Positions 1 to 8,895 of a DNA stretch of 64,000 nt are shown here, in pieces. A model generated the notes under the pieces. That model was not told where the DNA came from, made no database searches, and worked only from the letters and a program-made list of their open reading frames with translations. A program made the position numbers and the translations under genes. Every line of letters begins with the position of its first letter. The stretch's first letter is position 1. Source of the stretch: DASUPK01 sp963743575 (lineage in GTDB: Bacteria; Actinomycetota; Thermoleophilia; Solirubrobacterales; 70-9); NCBI GenBank assembly GCA_963743575.1, contig CAVUQC010000007.1:496001-560000 (forward strand). Direction: 5' to 3'.

Positions 1-1
1 G

Positions 2-736
2 AAGCAGGCGGCCTCATTCGAGGTGGCTGGATCGATCTTCCGGGACCGCGACCTCCTGGACTGGATCGGCGCGCACGTACCGGTGTCCGAGACGGACGTC
101 GTGCTCGATGTCGCCGGTGGCAGTGGGCGCCTCGGCCGCTATCTGGCCGAGCGCGCCTCATTTGCGGTGATTGCGGACCTGACTCCGGAGATGCTCGCCA
201 CCGGTGCAGTGTCCGCGGCCGAGGAGGGAGCGCGCAACGTGCTCTTCACCGAGGGCGACGCCACCCGGCTGCCCTTCCCCGACGCGCAGTTCGATGTCGT
301 CGTCTGCCGCTTCGCGTTTCACCACCTCGATGACCCCGGGCTGGCGTCCCAAGAGATGGCCCGGGTGTGCCGGCCCGGCGGACTCGTTGCGGTGATCGAC
401 ATGCTGGCGGAGGACAGCGCCCTCGCCGCTCGTCGAGACGAGCTCGAACGGATCCGCGATCCTAGCCACACCCGAGCGCTTGCGCGCGAGGAGCTGATCG
501 GACTGCTGCAGGAGGCGGGCATTGCGGCAGAGCTCGTCGCGGAACGGCACCGGACACTCGATGCGGTGCGCTGGATCGAGCAGGGACAACCGGCCGAGGC
601 CGCCACCCAGGAGGTCCTGACTGCCCTCGAATCCGAAGCCGACGGCGGTCCCGCGACCGGCCTGGAGGCCGCCCGCACCGAGGAGGGCCTCGTGATCCGG
701 CACCTCTACGCCATCGCCGCCGGCAGAAGCGGCTAG
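2..736 (+). CDS. Class I SAM-dependent methyltransferase (5' end outside window)
   Basis: The protein resembles the UbiE/Methyltransf_11 group, which transfers a methyl group from SAM to a small molecule. The SAM-binding motif DVAGGSG lies about 30 residues after the first in-window GTG (23). The post-motif segment CRFAFHHLDDPGLASQEMARVCRPGGLVAVID is typical of the family but is cited here only by its core HHLDDP and RPGG. The reading frame is open from base 2 and the codons before the GTG encode KQAASFE, which fits the usual N-terminal stretch of this family, so the true start probably lies upstream of the window. The stop at 736 overlaps the stop of the convergent SDR gene. The substrate is unknown. 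Confidence 0.85.
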   Translation, partial: KQAASFEVAGSIFRDRDLLDWIGAHVPVSETDVVLDVAGGSGRLGRYLAERASFAVIADLTPEMLATGAVSAAEEGARNVLFTEGDATRLPFPDAQFDVVVCRFAFHHLDDPGLASQEMARVCRPGGLVAVIDMLAEDSALAARRDELERIRDPSHTRALAREELIGLLQEAGIAAELVAERHRTLDAVRWIEQGQPAEAATQEVLTALESEADGGPATGLEAARTEEGLVIRHLYAIAAGRSG

Positions 737-1587
737 TCCTTCCGCCGCTCCTCGGCCAGCGGCTCCCCGCCCTCTCCGGCCGCACCGCCCGGGGGCCAGG
801 CGCCGAACCAGTTGTCGCGAGCGCCGTCCAGGGTGAGGACGCTGCCGGAGAAGAAGTCGCCGGCGGGTGAGGCCAGGTAGGCCATCAGCCACGCCATCTC
901 GTCCTCGGTCCCCAGGCGGCCGAGCGGCACGGTGGCCGCGACGTTGTCGACGATCGCCTTGGGGTACTTGGTCCGCAGCGTCTCGGTGTCGAACTGCCCG
1001 ATGGCCACGGCCAGCAGGCGGATGCCGAAGCGCGCCCACTCCACGGACAACGTCCGCATCATGTTCTCGACCGCCGCCCTGGCCGCCCCGGTGTGGACCA
1101 TGCCGGGAAAGCCCATATGGGGGGAGACGGTGATGCTGATGACCTTGCCGCTCTCCTGGGGGATGAAGGCCTTGGTAGCCGCGGCGTGCGTCATTTGCCA
1201 GGTCCCCTGCACGTTGAGCTCGATCACGGTCCGGAAGCCCTTCGGGCTGATCGCTTCGGCTGGGCTGAGGAACTGGCCGCCGGCGTTGTTGACGAGCAGG
1301 TCGATCCGCCCGTGGCGCTCGACCACACCGTCCATGAAGCGGTCGACGGCCTCGTCGTCGCGGATGTCGAGCGCCTCGAACTCGGCCTTGCCCCCCCGCC
1401 CGGCGACCTCGTGGGCCATCCCCTGAAGCGGCTCCGTGCGGCGGCCGCAGCCGATCACGGTGGCTCCCAGGCCGGTCAGTTCGAGCGAGGTCGCCTTGCC
1501 GAGGCCCGTTCCGGCCCCGGAGACGACGCAGACCTGCCCGTCGAGCAGGCCGGGCGCAAAGATTCGTGAACTCACCGCCGTGAGCAT
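733..1587 (-). CDS. SDR-family oxidoreductase, 2,4-dienoyl-CoA reductase-like
   Basis: A Rossmann-fold short-chain dehydrogenase of 284 residues with the cofactor motif SGAGTGLG at residues 23-30 and the NNAGG motif. The sequence between these and the segment FLSPAEAISPKGF resembles the 2,4-dienoyl-CoA reductase / peroxisomal trans-enoyl-CoA reductase branch, suggesting a role in fatty-acid oxidation. The canonical YxxxK is not present: the equivalent position reads HTGAARAA, with Arg where the branch normally keeps Lys. The ATG at 1587 was chosen; a GTG at 1575 is also possible. The gene diverges from the hydrolase starting at 1600, so the 12-bp gap must hold or overlap the leaders of both genes. 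The substrate assignment is inference. Confidence 0.85.
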   Translation of the reverse strand: MLTAVSSRIFAPGLLDGQVCVVSGAGTGLGKATSLELTGLGATVIGCGRRTEPLQGMAHEVAGRGGKAEFEALDIRDDEAVDRFMDGVVERHGRIDLLVNNAGGQFLSPAEAISPKGFRTVIELNVQGTWQMTHAAATKAFIPQESGKVISITVSPHMGFPGMVHTGAARAAVENMMRTLSVEWARFGIRLLAVAIGQFDTETLRTKYPKAIVDNVAATVPLGRLGTEDEMAWLMAYLASPAGDFFSGSVLTLDGARDNWFGAWPPGGAAGEGGEPLAEERRKD

Positions 1588-1599
1588 AAGCTGGCTCGC

Positions 1600-2508
1600 G
1601 TGAGCGTGAACGCCGAGCCGATCCCGCTCGAGGGGCCGCTCCCCGGCGGAACGGAGGGAGCAGCGCTGATCGTGGAGCCCGTGTACACGGGAGACGCCCT
1701 CTGGCCGGCCTCCTTCTTCAACCACACCGGGCGAGGGCCGTTCTCGCGCCTGGGCGCCCTGGGGATCGGCTCGAAGCCGGAGGACTGGGAGACGAGGCCC
1801 GTGCCCGTCTACCTCGCGCGTCATCCCAGCGCCGGGAACATCCTGGTGGACACCGGCCTGCACCCCTCGATCGCCAGGGATCCGCGGGACAACATGGGTC
1901 GCTTCTCAGGCCGGCACTACCGGGTCGCTGAGGGTGAGGATGTGGTCGCGCAGCTGCGCAAGCGCGGGCTGGAGGCGAGCGACATCGACGTGGTGGTGAT
2001 GACCCATCTGCATGAGGACCACGCCTCAGCCATGGAGCTGTTCCCGGAGGCCCAGTTCGTGCTCAGCGCGATGGAGTGGGAGGCAGCCACGACCGGTCGC
2101 CTGCCGCAGCTCCGGGGCTACCATCCGACCCACTACGACTTCGCCTTCGAGTACGCGACCGTCGACTTCGACGGCGAGTTCGTCGAGTCCTACGGCCCGT
2201 TCGGGCGCACCTTCGACCTCTTCGGCGACGGCTCGGTCCGGCTCGCCTACACGCCGGGGCACAGCGCCGGCCACACCTCGGTGATCCTCCGGCTGCCGCG
2301 GCGCGACTTCGTGGTCATCGCGGATGCGGCGTACGACTGGAGGCAGTTCAACGGCGACTCGGAGCCGCTGATGATGGCCGACGAGCACAACTGGCGCCGC
2401 TCGCTCCGGGAGCTGCAGGCGTACCGGCGCACCTATCCGTACGCGCTGATGGTGCCCGGGCACGATCCCGAGTTCTGGGAGAAGCTCGAGCCCCGCTACG
2501 AGGAGTAG
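1600..2508 (+). CDS. Metallo-beta-lactamase-fold hydrolase, N-acyl-homoserine-lactonase-like
   Basis: This 302-residue protein carries the zinc-binding signature HLHEDH at residues 136-141, a later histidine motif TPGHSAGH and an Asp in IADAAY, together the ligand set of a dinuclear zinc MBL hydrolase. The length and the N-terminal segment fit the AttM/AiiB-like lactonase family, which opens acyl-homoserine lactone rings. Other lactones or esters are equally possible substrates, because no quorum-sensing genes are seen nearby. It starts with GTG (a second in-frame GTG is at 1606), and its 3' end overlaps the convergent acyltransferase by 13 bases. Confidence 0.85.
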   Translation: MSVNAEPIPLEGPLPGGTEGAALIVEPVYTGDALWPASFFNHTGRGPFSRLGALGIGSKPEDWETRPVPVYLARHPSAGNILVDTGLHPSIARDPRDNMGRFSGRHYRVAEGEDVVAQLRKRGLEASDIDVVVMTHLHEDHASAMELFPEAQFVLSAMEWEAATTGRLPQLRGYHPTHYDFAFEYATVDFDGEFVESYGPFGRTFDLFGDGSVRLAYTPGHSAGHTSVILRLPRRDFVVIADAAYDWRQFNGDSEPLMMADEHNWRRSLRELQAYRRTYPYALMVPGHDPEFWEKLEPRYEE

Positions 2509-3284
2509 TCGGGCGCTTCAGGCGTGGGAGTCGGCAGGCCCTTGCGGATCCGTTTGAGCACGTCGCGACGACCGTTCTCCTCGAGATCGACGTACATCGC
2601 GCGGACCCGGTCGAAGATCTGATTGGCGACCAGCTGTTGCTGTTCGCGATCCGGTTCGGCATTGACCGGGAAGGCGACCGGCTCGCCGTACTGGATCGTC
2701 ACCTTCGGGAACTGGAACCGCTTCCAGCCGCGAACGTGCGCGGAGCCGTGAATCGCGACGGGCACCACCGGGACGCCGGACTCGAGCGCGATCTTGCCGA
2801 TTCCGCGCTTCGGCTCCCCCAGGTCGCCGCTGCGTGAGCGGCCGCCCTCCGCATACATCAGCATCGTGCCGCCGCGATCCAGGACTGTGTTCGCGGTGAT
2901 GAACGCCTCCTCGTCGTGATGGCCGCGCCTGACGGGGAAGACGCCTCCGTGCTTGAAGACGTACTTGATGAAGGGGTTCTTGAAGAGCTGGGACTTCGCC
3001 ATGAACTGGGCCTTCCGGGGGAGATAGACCGCGGCGAAGAAGTGATCCATCTGGCTGAAGTGATTTGGAGCGAGAATCGCGGGACCGGTGGCCGGGACAT
3101 TCTCCACGCCGATTGCGCGCGAGCGATAGAAGAGGATCACGGGAATCGTGAGGATCACCCGGACGAAGTCGTACATCCAGCCGACCCCCCTGCGCGCGCT
3201 GCGGTGGAACTGCATGAACATCTCCGCCGGGCGCGGGTCCTTGTAGACCTGCGGCTTCATGTCCTTGGGGTTGACCTTGGCCAT
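2496..3284 (-). CDS. 1-acyl-glycerol-3-phosphate acyltransferase family (PlsC-like)
   Basis: A 262-residue acyltransferase of the LPLAT/PlsC family, which esterifies lysophosphatidic acid or related acceptors with acyl-CoA/ACP at the inner membrane face. The catalytic NHxxxxD motif is NHFSQMD (His75, Asp80) and the acceptor-binding block is EGGRSRSG. A hydrophobic stretch around residues 41-52 could anchor it to the membrane. It sits downstream of glycerol kinase on the same strand, after a terminator, which fits a glycerolipid synthesis neighbourhood. The exact acyl acceptor cannot be told from sequence. Confidence 0.9.
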   Translation of the reverse strand: MAKVNPKDMKPQVYKDPRPAEMFMQFHRSARRGVGWMYDFVRVILTIPVILFYRSRAIGVENVPATGPAILAPNHFSQMDHFFAAVYLPRKAQFMAKSQLFKNPFIKYVFKHGGVFPVRRGHHDEEAFITANTVLDRGGTMLMYAEGGRSRSGDLGEPKRGIGKIALESGVPVVPVAIHGSAHVRGWKRFQFPKVTIQYGEPVAFPVNAEPDREQQQLVANQIFDRVRAMYVDLEENGRRDVLKRIRKGLPTPTPEAPDYSS

Positions 3285-3304
3285 CTCTTCCGCCCTGTGA
3301 TCAC

Positions 3305-3327
3305 AAAAAACGCCGTCCTGGACGGCG
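3305..3327 (-). terminator. Rho-independent terminator downstream of glpK
   Basis: Read on the minus strand, the stem CGCCGT / ACGGCG with a five-base loop is followed immediately by six T residues. It lies 56 bases past the glycerol kinase stop and before the acyltransferase start, so it should end the glycosyltransferase-glpK transcript. Confidence 0.8.
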
Positions 3328-3382
3328 GCACGTGCTGATTCCTACCCGCTGATTACGCCGGGGTTACGCGCTCCGATCAAAC

Positions 3383-4837
3383 CTATCCGGGCGCCGCCCA
3401 GCCCCGTGCACGGGTCACCGCCTCGCGCCAGCGGCCGATCAGCTCGTCTCGCTGGGCCTCGGCCATCGCGGGCTCGTAGGTCGCCGCCTCCCGCCACATC
3501 TCTCGCACCTGCTCCGCGGTCCAGAGGCCGGTGGCGATGCCGGCCAGATAGGCGGCGCCCAGAGCAGTCGTCTCGGCGACCTCGGGGACGATCACCGGCA
3601 CCCCGAGCACATCGGCCTGGAACTGCATGAGCCAGGCGTTCGCCACGGCGCCGCCATCGGCCTTCAGTGCCGGGACGCTCTCGCCCGCCGCGGCCTCCTG
3701 CGCCCGGACGGCGTCAACCGTCTGGTAGGCGATGGCCTCCAGCGCCGCACGGGCGAGGTGAGCACGGGTGGCGCCGCGCGTCAGGCCGACGATCGTGCCC
3801 CTGGCGTAGGGGTCCCAGTGGGGCGAGCCCAGGCCGGTCAGGGCGGGGACGAAATAGACATCGTCATTCGACTCCAGCGAAGCGGCCAGGTCCTCAGTCT
3901 CGGAGGCGTGGGTGATGATCCGCAGGCCGTCCCGGAGCCATTGCACCGCGGCCCCGGTGACGAAGACCGCTGCCTCCAACGCATAGGCGGTCTCGCCCCC
4001 CAGGCCCCAGGCGACCGTGGCGAGCAGGCCCTCTCCCGGCTCCGGCGCCTCCGCCCCGGTGTTGAGCAGGACGAAGCTGCCGGTGCCGTAGGTGTTCTTG
4101 GTCTCGCCCGGCCGCTGGCAGGCCTGACCGAAGAGGGCCGCCTGCTGGTCGCCGGCGATCCCGGCGACCGGAACCTCACCGCCGAGCACCGAGGTCGTGC
4201 CGTAGATCTCCGCTGAGGGCACGGGCTCCGGCAGGGTCCCCGGATCCACCCCGAGCAGGCCGCAGAGCTCCTCGTCCCAGGCGAGTCTGCGGATGTCGAA
4301 CAGCATCGTCCGGGAGGCGTTGGAGTAGTCGATCAGGTGCCGGCCCGTGAGCTTGAACGCGAGCCAGGAGTCGATCGTCCCGAAGACCACGCCGGCGGGT
4401 AGCTCGGCGTTCCGGATCAACCACTCGATCTTGGTGCCCGAGAAGTAGGGGTCTATGACCAGCCCGGTGCGCTCCCTGATCAGCTTCTCGTGCCCCTCCT
4501 CCCGGATCTCGTCGCAGCGGGACGCGGTGCGCCGGTCTTGCCAGACGAGGGCGCGATGGACCGGCTCGCCGGTCTTGGGATCCCACGCGACCACGGTCTC
4601 GCGCTGGTTGGTGATGCCGATCCCCTTCAGGTCGGATCCCTGGACGGCCGCATCCGCGAGCGCCCCAACCGCGACCTTGCGTGTGACGTCCCAGATCTCC
4701 GCCGCGTCGTGCTCGACCCAGCCCGGCTTCGGGAAGTACTGCTCGAACTCGCTGTAGGCCCGGCCGCGCGGACGACCCTCATCGTCGAAGACGATGCAGG
4801 TGGTCCCCGTGGTCCCCTGGTCGATGGCCAGGATCAT
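3383..4837 (-). CDS. glpK: Glycerol kinase
   Basis: FGGY-family carbohydrate kinase of 484 residues, close to the usual ~500, which phosphorylates glycerol to glycerol-3-phosphate with ATP. The N-terminus MILAIDQGTTGTT, the EFEQYFPKPGWVEHD block, the NQRET motif and GIAGDQQAALFGQ are hallmarks of glycerol kinases rather than xylulokinases. It is preceded by a glycosyltransferase gene with an 11-base gap on the same strand and is followed by a strong terminator. No glpF or glpD is seen in this window. Confidence 0.96.
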   Translation of the reverse strand: MILAIDQGTTGTTCIVFDDEGRPRGRAYSEFEQYFPKPGWVEHDAAEIWDVTRKVAVGALADAAVQGSDLKGIGITNQRETVVAWDPKTGEPVHRALVWQDRRTASRCDEIREEGHEKLIRERTGLVIDPYFSGTKIEWLIRNAELPAGVVFGTIDSWLAFKLTGRHLIDYSNASRTMLFDIRRLAWDEELCGLLGVDPGTLPEPVPSAEIYGTTSVLGGEVPVAGIAGDQQAALFGQACQRPGETKNTYGTGSFVLLNTGAEAPEPGEGLLATVAWGLGGETAYALEAAVFVTGAAVQWLRDGLRIITHASETEDLAASLESNDDVYFVPALTGLGSPHWDPYARGTIVGLTRGATRAHLARAALEAIAYQTVDAVRAQEAAAGESVPALKADGGAVANAWLMQFQADVLGVPVIVPEVAETTALGAAYLAGIATGLWTAEQVREMWREAATYEPAMAEAQRDELIGRWREAVTRARGWAAPG

Positions 4838-4848
4838 CGGGCGAGACG

Positions 4849-5535
4849 CTATCCGGAGCGGCTCCGGAGTGCCCGGCGGATGTCGCGGAGCTGGGCGGCC
4901 CGATGGAGGAAGCCGGCGGGCGTCCGGCCGGTCGCCCGGTGGGTCAGCGGCAGCTCGACCTCCTCGAGCCGATATCCGGCGCGGAGCGCATCGATCGTCA
5001 TTCCCGTCTCCAGCCCCCAGCCCTGCGCCAACGGGAGCAGTTCGTGCAGCGTCGAGGCCCGCATCGCACGCTGTCCGGAGAGGGGCGCCCGCAGCCGTTT
5101 CCCCGTGAGGCGCTCGACCGCCCGGCGTGCGTACCCGACCGTCAACCCGAACCCGCCGCCATCGGGCTCGGCGAACCTCGCGACTGCCAGATCGCAGCCA
5201 CCGGCCTCGACCGCCTCGACCAGGGCAACCAGCTCACCGGCGCTCGCGCCGAGGTCCGCGTCGCAGAGCAGGATGGTGGCCTCGGCGGGGAACTCACCCA
5301 CGGCCGCCTCCGCCGTCGCGGTCACGTTGCCGCCCTTGCCGTGCGGGCGCCGCCGGCTGACGAGCCACGCCCCATGGCGCATCGCCTCCGTCTGCGTCCC
5401 GTCGGTGGAGGCGTCGTCGGCCACCATCAGCCGGGCGCCCGGGAGCGCCTCGGAAAGCGAGTCGAGCGCCGCTCCGATCCGATCCGCTTCGTTCTGCGCC
5501 GCCACGATCGCGACGCGCGCCGGTTCCGGCGTCAC
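4849..5535 (-). CDS. Family 2 glycosyltransferase
   Basis: A 228-residue GT-A glycosyltransferase starting with GTG. The NDP-sugar site is visible as VAAQNEAD near the N-terminus, DDAS around residue 40, and the metal-binding DADLG (a DXD-type motif). It lacks obvious transmembrane helices, so it is probably cytoplasmic or peripheral. The family includes dolichol-phosphate mannosyl/glucosyl transferases and glucosyl-3-phosphoglycerate synthases; the sugar and acceptor are not determinable here. It likely forms a transcript with glpK. Confidence 0.85.
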   Translation of the reverse strand: MTPEPARVAIVAAQNEADRIGAALDSLSEALPGARLMVADDASTDGTQTEAMRHGAWLVSRRRPHGKGGNVTATAEAAVGEFPAEATILLCDADLGASAGELVALVEAVEAGGCDLAVARFAEPDGGGFGLTVGYARRAVERLTGKRLRAPLSGQRAMRASTLHELLPLAQGWGLETGMTIDALRAGYRLEEVELPLTHRATGRTPAGFLHRAAQLRDIRRALRSRSG

Positions 5536-5556
5536 GGATGACTAATGTCCCGGCGC

Positions 5557-5769
5557 GTGGCTGACGTAGAGGCGCACATCACCGGCACAGTCTGGAAGAT
5601 CGAGGTCAAGGTCGGCGACCAGGTGGATGAGGGCGACACCGTCGTCATCCTCGAGTCGATGAAGATGGAGATGCCGGTCGAGGCTGAGGACCCGGGCAAG
5701 GTCGCCGAGATTCGCTGCGAGGAGGGCCAGTCCGTCTCCGAGGGCGACGTCCTCGTCGTCCTCGAATAG
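5557..5769 (+). CDS. Biotin/lipoyl carrier domain protein
   Basis: A free-standing biotinyl domain of about 70 residues. The modification motif ESMKME places the biotinylated lysine in the middle of the domain, flanked by the paired GD turns (KVGDQVDEGD and SVSEGD) typical of BCCP domains. Such proteins carry CO2 for acyl-CoA carboxylases or decarboxylases. The GTG at 5557 gives the usual VADVEAHITG start; an ATG at 5545 adds four residues. It is followed after 9 bases by an enoyl-CoA hydratase homologue. The biotin pathway genes lie 5 kb downstream. The partner carboxylase is not in this window. Confidence 0.88.
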   Translation: MADVEAHITGTVWKIEVKVGDQVDEGDTVVILESMKMEMPVEAEDPGKVAEIRCEEGQSVSEGDVLVVLE

Positions 5770-5778
5770 CCTCAGCTC

Positions 5779-6585
5779 ATGACCGAGGAACTGGCGGGCG
5801 GCAAGCTGCTGCTCGACGAGCCCGCGGAAGCGGTCGCCCGGCTGACTCTCAACCGGCCCGATTCCCGGAACGCGCTGGACCACGAGCTGCTCGACGGCAT
5901 CGCCGCCGCGATGCCCTCGCTCGATCGCGGCATCGAGATGCGCTGCGTGCTGATCACCGGCGCGGGCAAGGCCTTCTCGGCCGGCTATGACATCGCGGCG
6001 ATCCCTTCGGAGAGCTTCGAGCGCGACGCCGAGGCGCTCGTGGCCCATCCCTTCCATGCCGCGCTCGAGGCGATCGCCGCCCACCCCTGGCCGGTGATCG
6101 CCGCGATCAACGGCCACGCGCTCGGCGGCGGCCTCGAGCTGACGCTCACCTGCGACCTGCGCATCTGTGCGCGCGGGGCGAAGCTCGGCATGCCGCCGGC
6201 CAAGCTCGGCCTGATCTACGGGCACACCGGCCTCCAGCGCTTCATCGACGCGATCGGAGTCCCTCGCACCAAGGAGCTCTTCCTCACCGGGCGCAACCTC
6301 GAGGCCGAGCGCGCGGAGCACATCGGGCTCGTCCATGAGGTGGTTGACGACGGCGAGCTCGCCTGCGAGGCTGTCGAACTCGCCGCCGAGGTCGCGGCCA
6401 ACGCCCCGCTCTCGATGCGCGGAAACAAGCACGCGATCGACACGCTCAATTCGTTCTCGCGCCTGACCGAAGAACAGGAGCGCGAGTTGATCGAGCTGCG
6501 CGAATCCTGCTTCGGCTCCGAGGACTTCCGCGAGGGAATCTCGGCCTTCGCCGAGAAGCGCAAGCCGGTCTGGAAGGGCGGCTAG
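5779..6585 (+). CDS. Enoyl-CoA hydratase/isomerase (crotonase) family protein
   Basis: A 268-residue crotonase-fold protein with the CoA/oxyanion-hole motifs AFSAGYDI and NGHALGGGLEL. The first catalytic glutamate position is kept (GGGLEL), but the region of the second acid reads MPPAKLGLIYGHTG, where classical hydratases have PE..LG. This makes plain hydratase activity uncertain; decarboxylases and isomerases of the fold show such changes. Its position right after a biotin-carrier protein is compatible with an acyl-CoA (de)carboxylation role, but that is inference. Confidence 0.85.
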   Translation: MTEELAGGKLLLDEPAEAVARLTLNRPDSRNALDHELLDGIAAAMPSLDRGIEMRCVLITGAGKAFSAGYDIAAIPSESFERDAEALVAHPFHAALEAIAAHPWPVIAAINGHALGGGLELTLTCDLRICARGAKLGMPPAKLGLIYGHTGLQRFIDAIGVPRTKELFLTGRNLEAERAEHIGLVHEVVDDGELACEAVELAAEVAANAPLSMRGNKHAIDTLNSFSRLTEEQERELIELRESCFGSEDFREGISAFAEKRKPVWKGG

Positions 6586-6589
6586 GCCC

Positions 6590-8782
6590 TCAACCGACTT
6601 CGGCCGGTTCCGGCAGTGGGTGCTCGCCGGTGTCCTCCCGGATGCGACCTCCGGCCTTCGCCGTCGATGGCCACCAGATCTTGTCGCCGATCACCTCGAC
6701 GGCGGCCGGGACCATGATCGTCCGCACGATGAAGGTGTCGAGCAGGATCCCGAGAGCGACCATAAGACCGAGATCGAACGTGAAGGTGACGGGCAGCGTC
6801 ATCAACACGGAGAACGTGCCGGCGAGAATGACTCCGGCACTCGTGATCACCGGGCCTGTGGCGGCGATCGCTCTCAGCATCCCCTCGCGCGTCCCATAGC
6901 GGCGTGCCTCTTCGCGGACTCTCGCCATCAGGAAGATCGTGTAGTCGATCCCCAGCGCGACCAAGAAAATGAACGCAAACACTGGGATCGAGGAGTCGAA
7001 GCCGGCGTCGCCGACGACGAAGCGGATGATCAGAATCGAAATTCCCAGCGTGCAGGCGAACGACAAGACGACGCTCGCCAGCAGGACCAGTGGGGCCACC
7101 ACGGCTTGCAGCAGAATCGCAAGGATGACCGCCATTACCAGCAGTGCGAGTGGCACGATCAGCTCCAAGTCCCGCTGATTCGCGTTGTCGATGTCGTAAT
7201 TGATCGCGCTGGAACCGCCCACAAGGGCCGTGACTCCACCCGGGAGATTCGCGACCGCATCCCTCATCCGCGGGACGATGTCGAGGGCAGACTTGTTCTG
7301 GGGGTCGCCCTTGAGGATCAGATCGAGTGCAACGGCGCGGCGATCCCGAGAGACCTGCACCGGCCCACTCACGCCGGCGACGCCGTTTACCGCCTTGAGT
7401 TTCTGCTGCGTCTCGGCGATGTCCTGCGGCGTCACATCCCCGGTGGCGCTCTGCACGAGGATCGTCGTTGGCGCCAGCGTTCCGGCAGGGAACGCCTGGC
7501 GCAGAACATCGAACCCGCTGACGCTCTCGACTGAGTGCTTGAAGAAACTCGTGCTCGAGTAGTCAACCTTGTAGGCGAGGAGACCGAGTGCGCCGGCACA
7601 GAAAACCACCACCGTCACGACCAGTGCCATTCCCGGCCGGTGGAGAACCTTGTCGCCGAAGCGCCTCCAGGGACCTTGATGCATGACGGCGGCGTGCTCG
7701 GGGTCATAGGCGACCATGCCGCGGCGGGGCCAGAAGCCCGGGCGGCCGAACATCGTCAACAGGGCGGGCAACAGCGTGAGACCGGCGCATAGCGCCGAGA
7801 GCACCGCAATCGCGGCGACCGGACCCAGTGAACTCGTCCCGCGGTTATCGGCCAAAGTGAGGACCAGCATCGCCAGAGCAACGGTGCAGCCACTGGCGAG
7901 AATCGCCGGGCCAGCACGCCGGACGGCTCGAGCCATCGCGTCGTGTTTGTCCTCGATTCGCCTAAGTTCCTCGCGATAGCGCGAGACGAGTAACAGGCAA
8001 TAGTCGGTGCCCACGCCGAACATCAGGACGATCAGAATCGAGGTGCTGTTCGTGGAAACGGTCGCACCGGAGTCGGCGTACGCGTAGATCAGACCCTGGG
8101 CGATCGAATAGGCGAAGAAGACGACGATCAGCGGTGTGATGGCGATCAGAGCCGAGCGGTAGATCGCACCGAGGAGGACCAAGACCAGCAGAACCGTCGC
8201 AAGCAGCAGCTTGGTGTCGATGTTGCTGAAGACGTCCTTGGCATCAGCGGCGAAGCCCAGGTTGCCCGTCACGTACACGTTCATGTCGCCCGTGTTCGAG
8301 TCGGTGATGTCGCGGACAGCCTTGCCCTCGTCACCCTCCTTGTCGAAGTTGGTGGGGACGGTCAGCACCATCACCGCCACGCTGCCGTCCTTCGAGACGA
8401 GCGCGCCAGAGGATCCTTGCCCGCCTGACTGGAAAGGCACAGCGGGTGGCGCCACGAGGTGGATCTTGTCGGGACCGGCCGCCTGGATCGCGCGGGCATC
8501 GGCCGCGATCCTGGCCTTGTCTGCGGGAGTCAGCCCACCGGCGTGCTTGTAGACCACAAGTCCCTGGTCAGTCTGGCCCTGCGGGAAGTTGTGCTCCAGT
8601 TCGCGGACAACCTTCGTGGACTCGGCGCTTGACGGCAGGAACGACTCCGTGGAATCAGTCGTCTTGTCCGAGAGCTTCGAGGGAAGCTTCGCCGAGAACA
8701 CGGCGAAGATCGCAATGATCCAGACGACCAGCACAACCCACTTGCTGCGCCGACCCGCGACTATCGATGCGAGACCTCTCAA
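6590..8782 (-). CDS. MMPL-family RND transporter
   Basis: A 730-residue membrane protein of the MMPL/RND superfamily, which exports lipids or hydrophobic compounds with proton-motive force. It has an N-terminal helix (residues 14-31), a periplasmic-type domain, then five-helix blocks repeated twice, with the family motif GVGTDYCLLLVSRYREEL and its C-terminal counterpart ALGIDYTIFLMARVREEA. The length matches actinobacterial MMPL proteins without extra domains. The start is TTG at 8782, with GGAGG four bases upstream, a short spacing. It diverges from the sigma factor gene. Substrate unknown. Confidence 0.92.
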   Translation of the reverse strand: MRGLASIVAGRRSKWVVLVVWIIAIFAVFSAKLPSKLSDKTTDSTESFLPSSAESTKVVRELEHNFPQGQTDQGLVVYKHAGGLTPADKARIAADARAIQAAGPDKIHLVAPPAVPFQSGGQGSSGALVSKDGSVAVMVLTVPTNFDKEGDEGKAVRDITDSNTGDMNVYVTGNLGFAADAKDVFSNIDTKLLLATVLLVLVLLGAIYRSALIAITPLIVVFFAYSIAQGLIYAYADSGATVSTNSTSILIVLMFGVGTDYCLLLVSRYREELRRIEDKHDAMARAVRRAGPAILASGCTVALAMLVLTLADNRGTSSLGPVAAIAVLSALCAGLTLLPALLTMFGRPGFWPRRGMVAYDPEHAAVMHQGPWRRFGDKVLHRPGMALVVTVVVFCAGALGLLAYKVDYSSTSFFKHSVESVSGFDVLRQAFPAGTLAPTTILVQSATGDVTPQDIAETQQKLKAVNGVAGVSGPVQVSRDRRAVALDLILKGDPQNKSALDIVPRMRDAVANLPGGVTALVGGSSAINYDIDNANQRDLELIVPLALLVMAVILAILLQAVVAPLVLLASVVLSFACTLGISILIIRFVVGDAGFDSSIPVFAFIFLVALGIDYTIFLMARVREEARRYGTREGMLRAIAATGPVITSAGVILAGTFSVLMTLPVTFTFDLGLMVALGILLDTFIVRTIMVPAAVEVIGDKIWWPSTAKAGGRIREDTGEHPLPEPAEVG

Positions 8783-8895
8783 CGGACCTCCGTGTCGTGC
8801 CTATTTCCCGTTACGGCCCGCGTCCCCCTGGATACGGGACTTAGGCCGCCACACTAACGATTCGCCTCGTTTGACACCCTGTAGAGAGGGCAACC

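Noticed and set aside
3297..3306. TGTGATCACA as a CRP site
   Set aside because: The arms abut without the six-base spacer of CRP sites, and the sequence lies beside a terminator.
8871..8876. TTGACA upstream of the sigma factor gene as a -35 site
   Set aside because: A matching -10 would fall inside or after the ATG at 8896, so no sensible promoter can be drawn.
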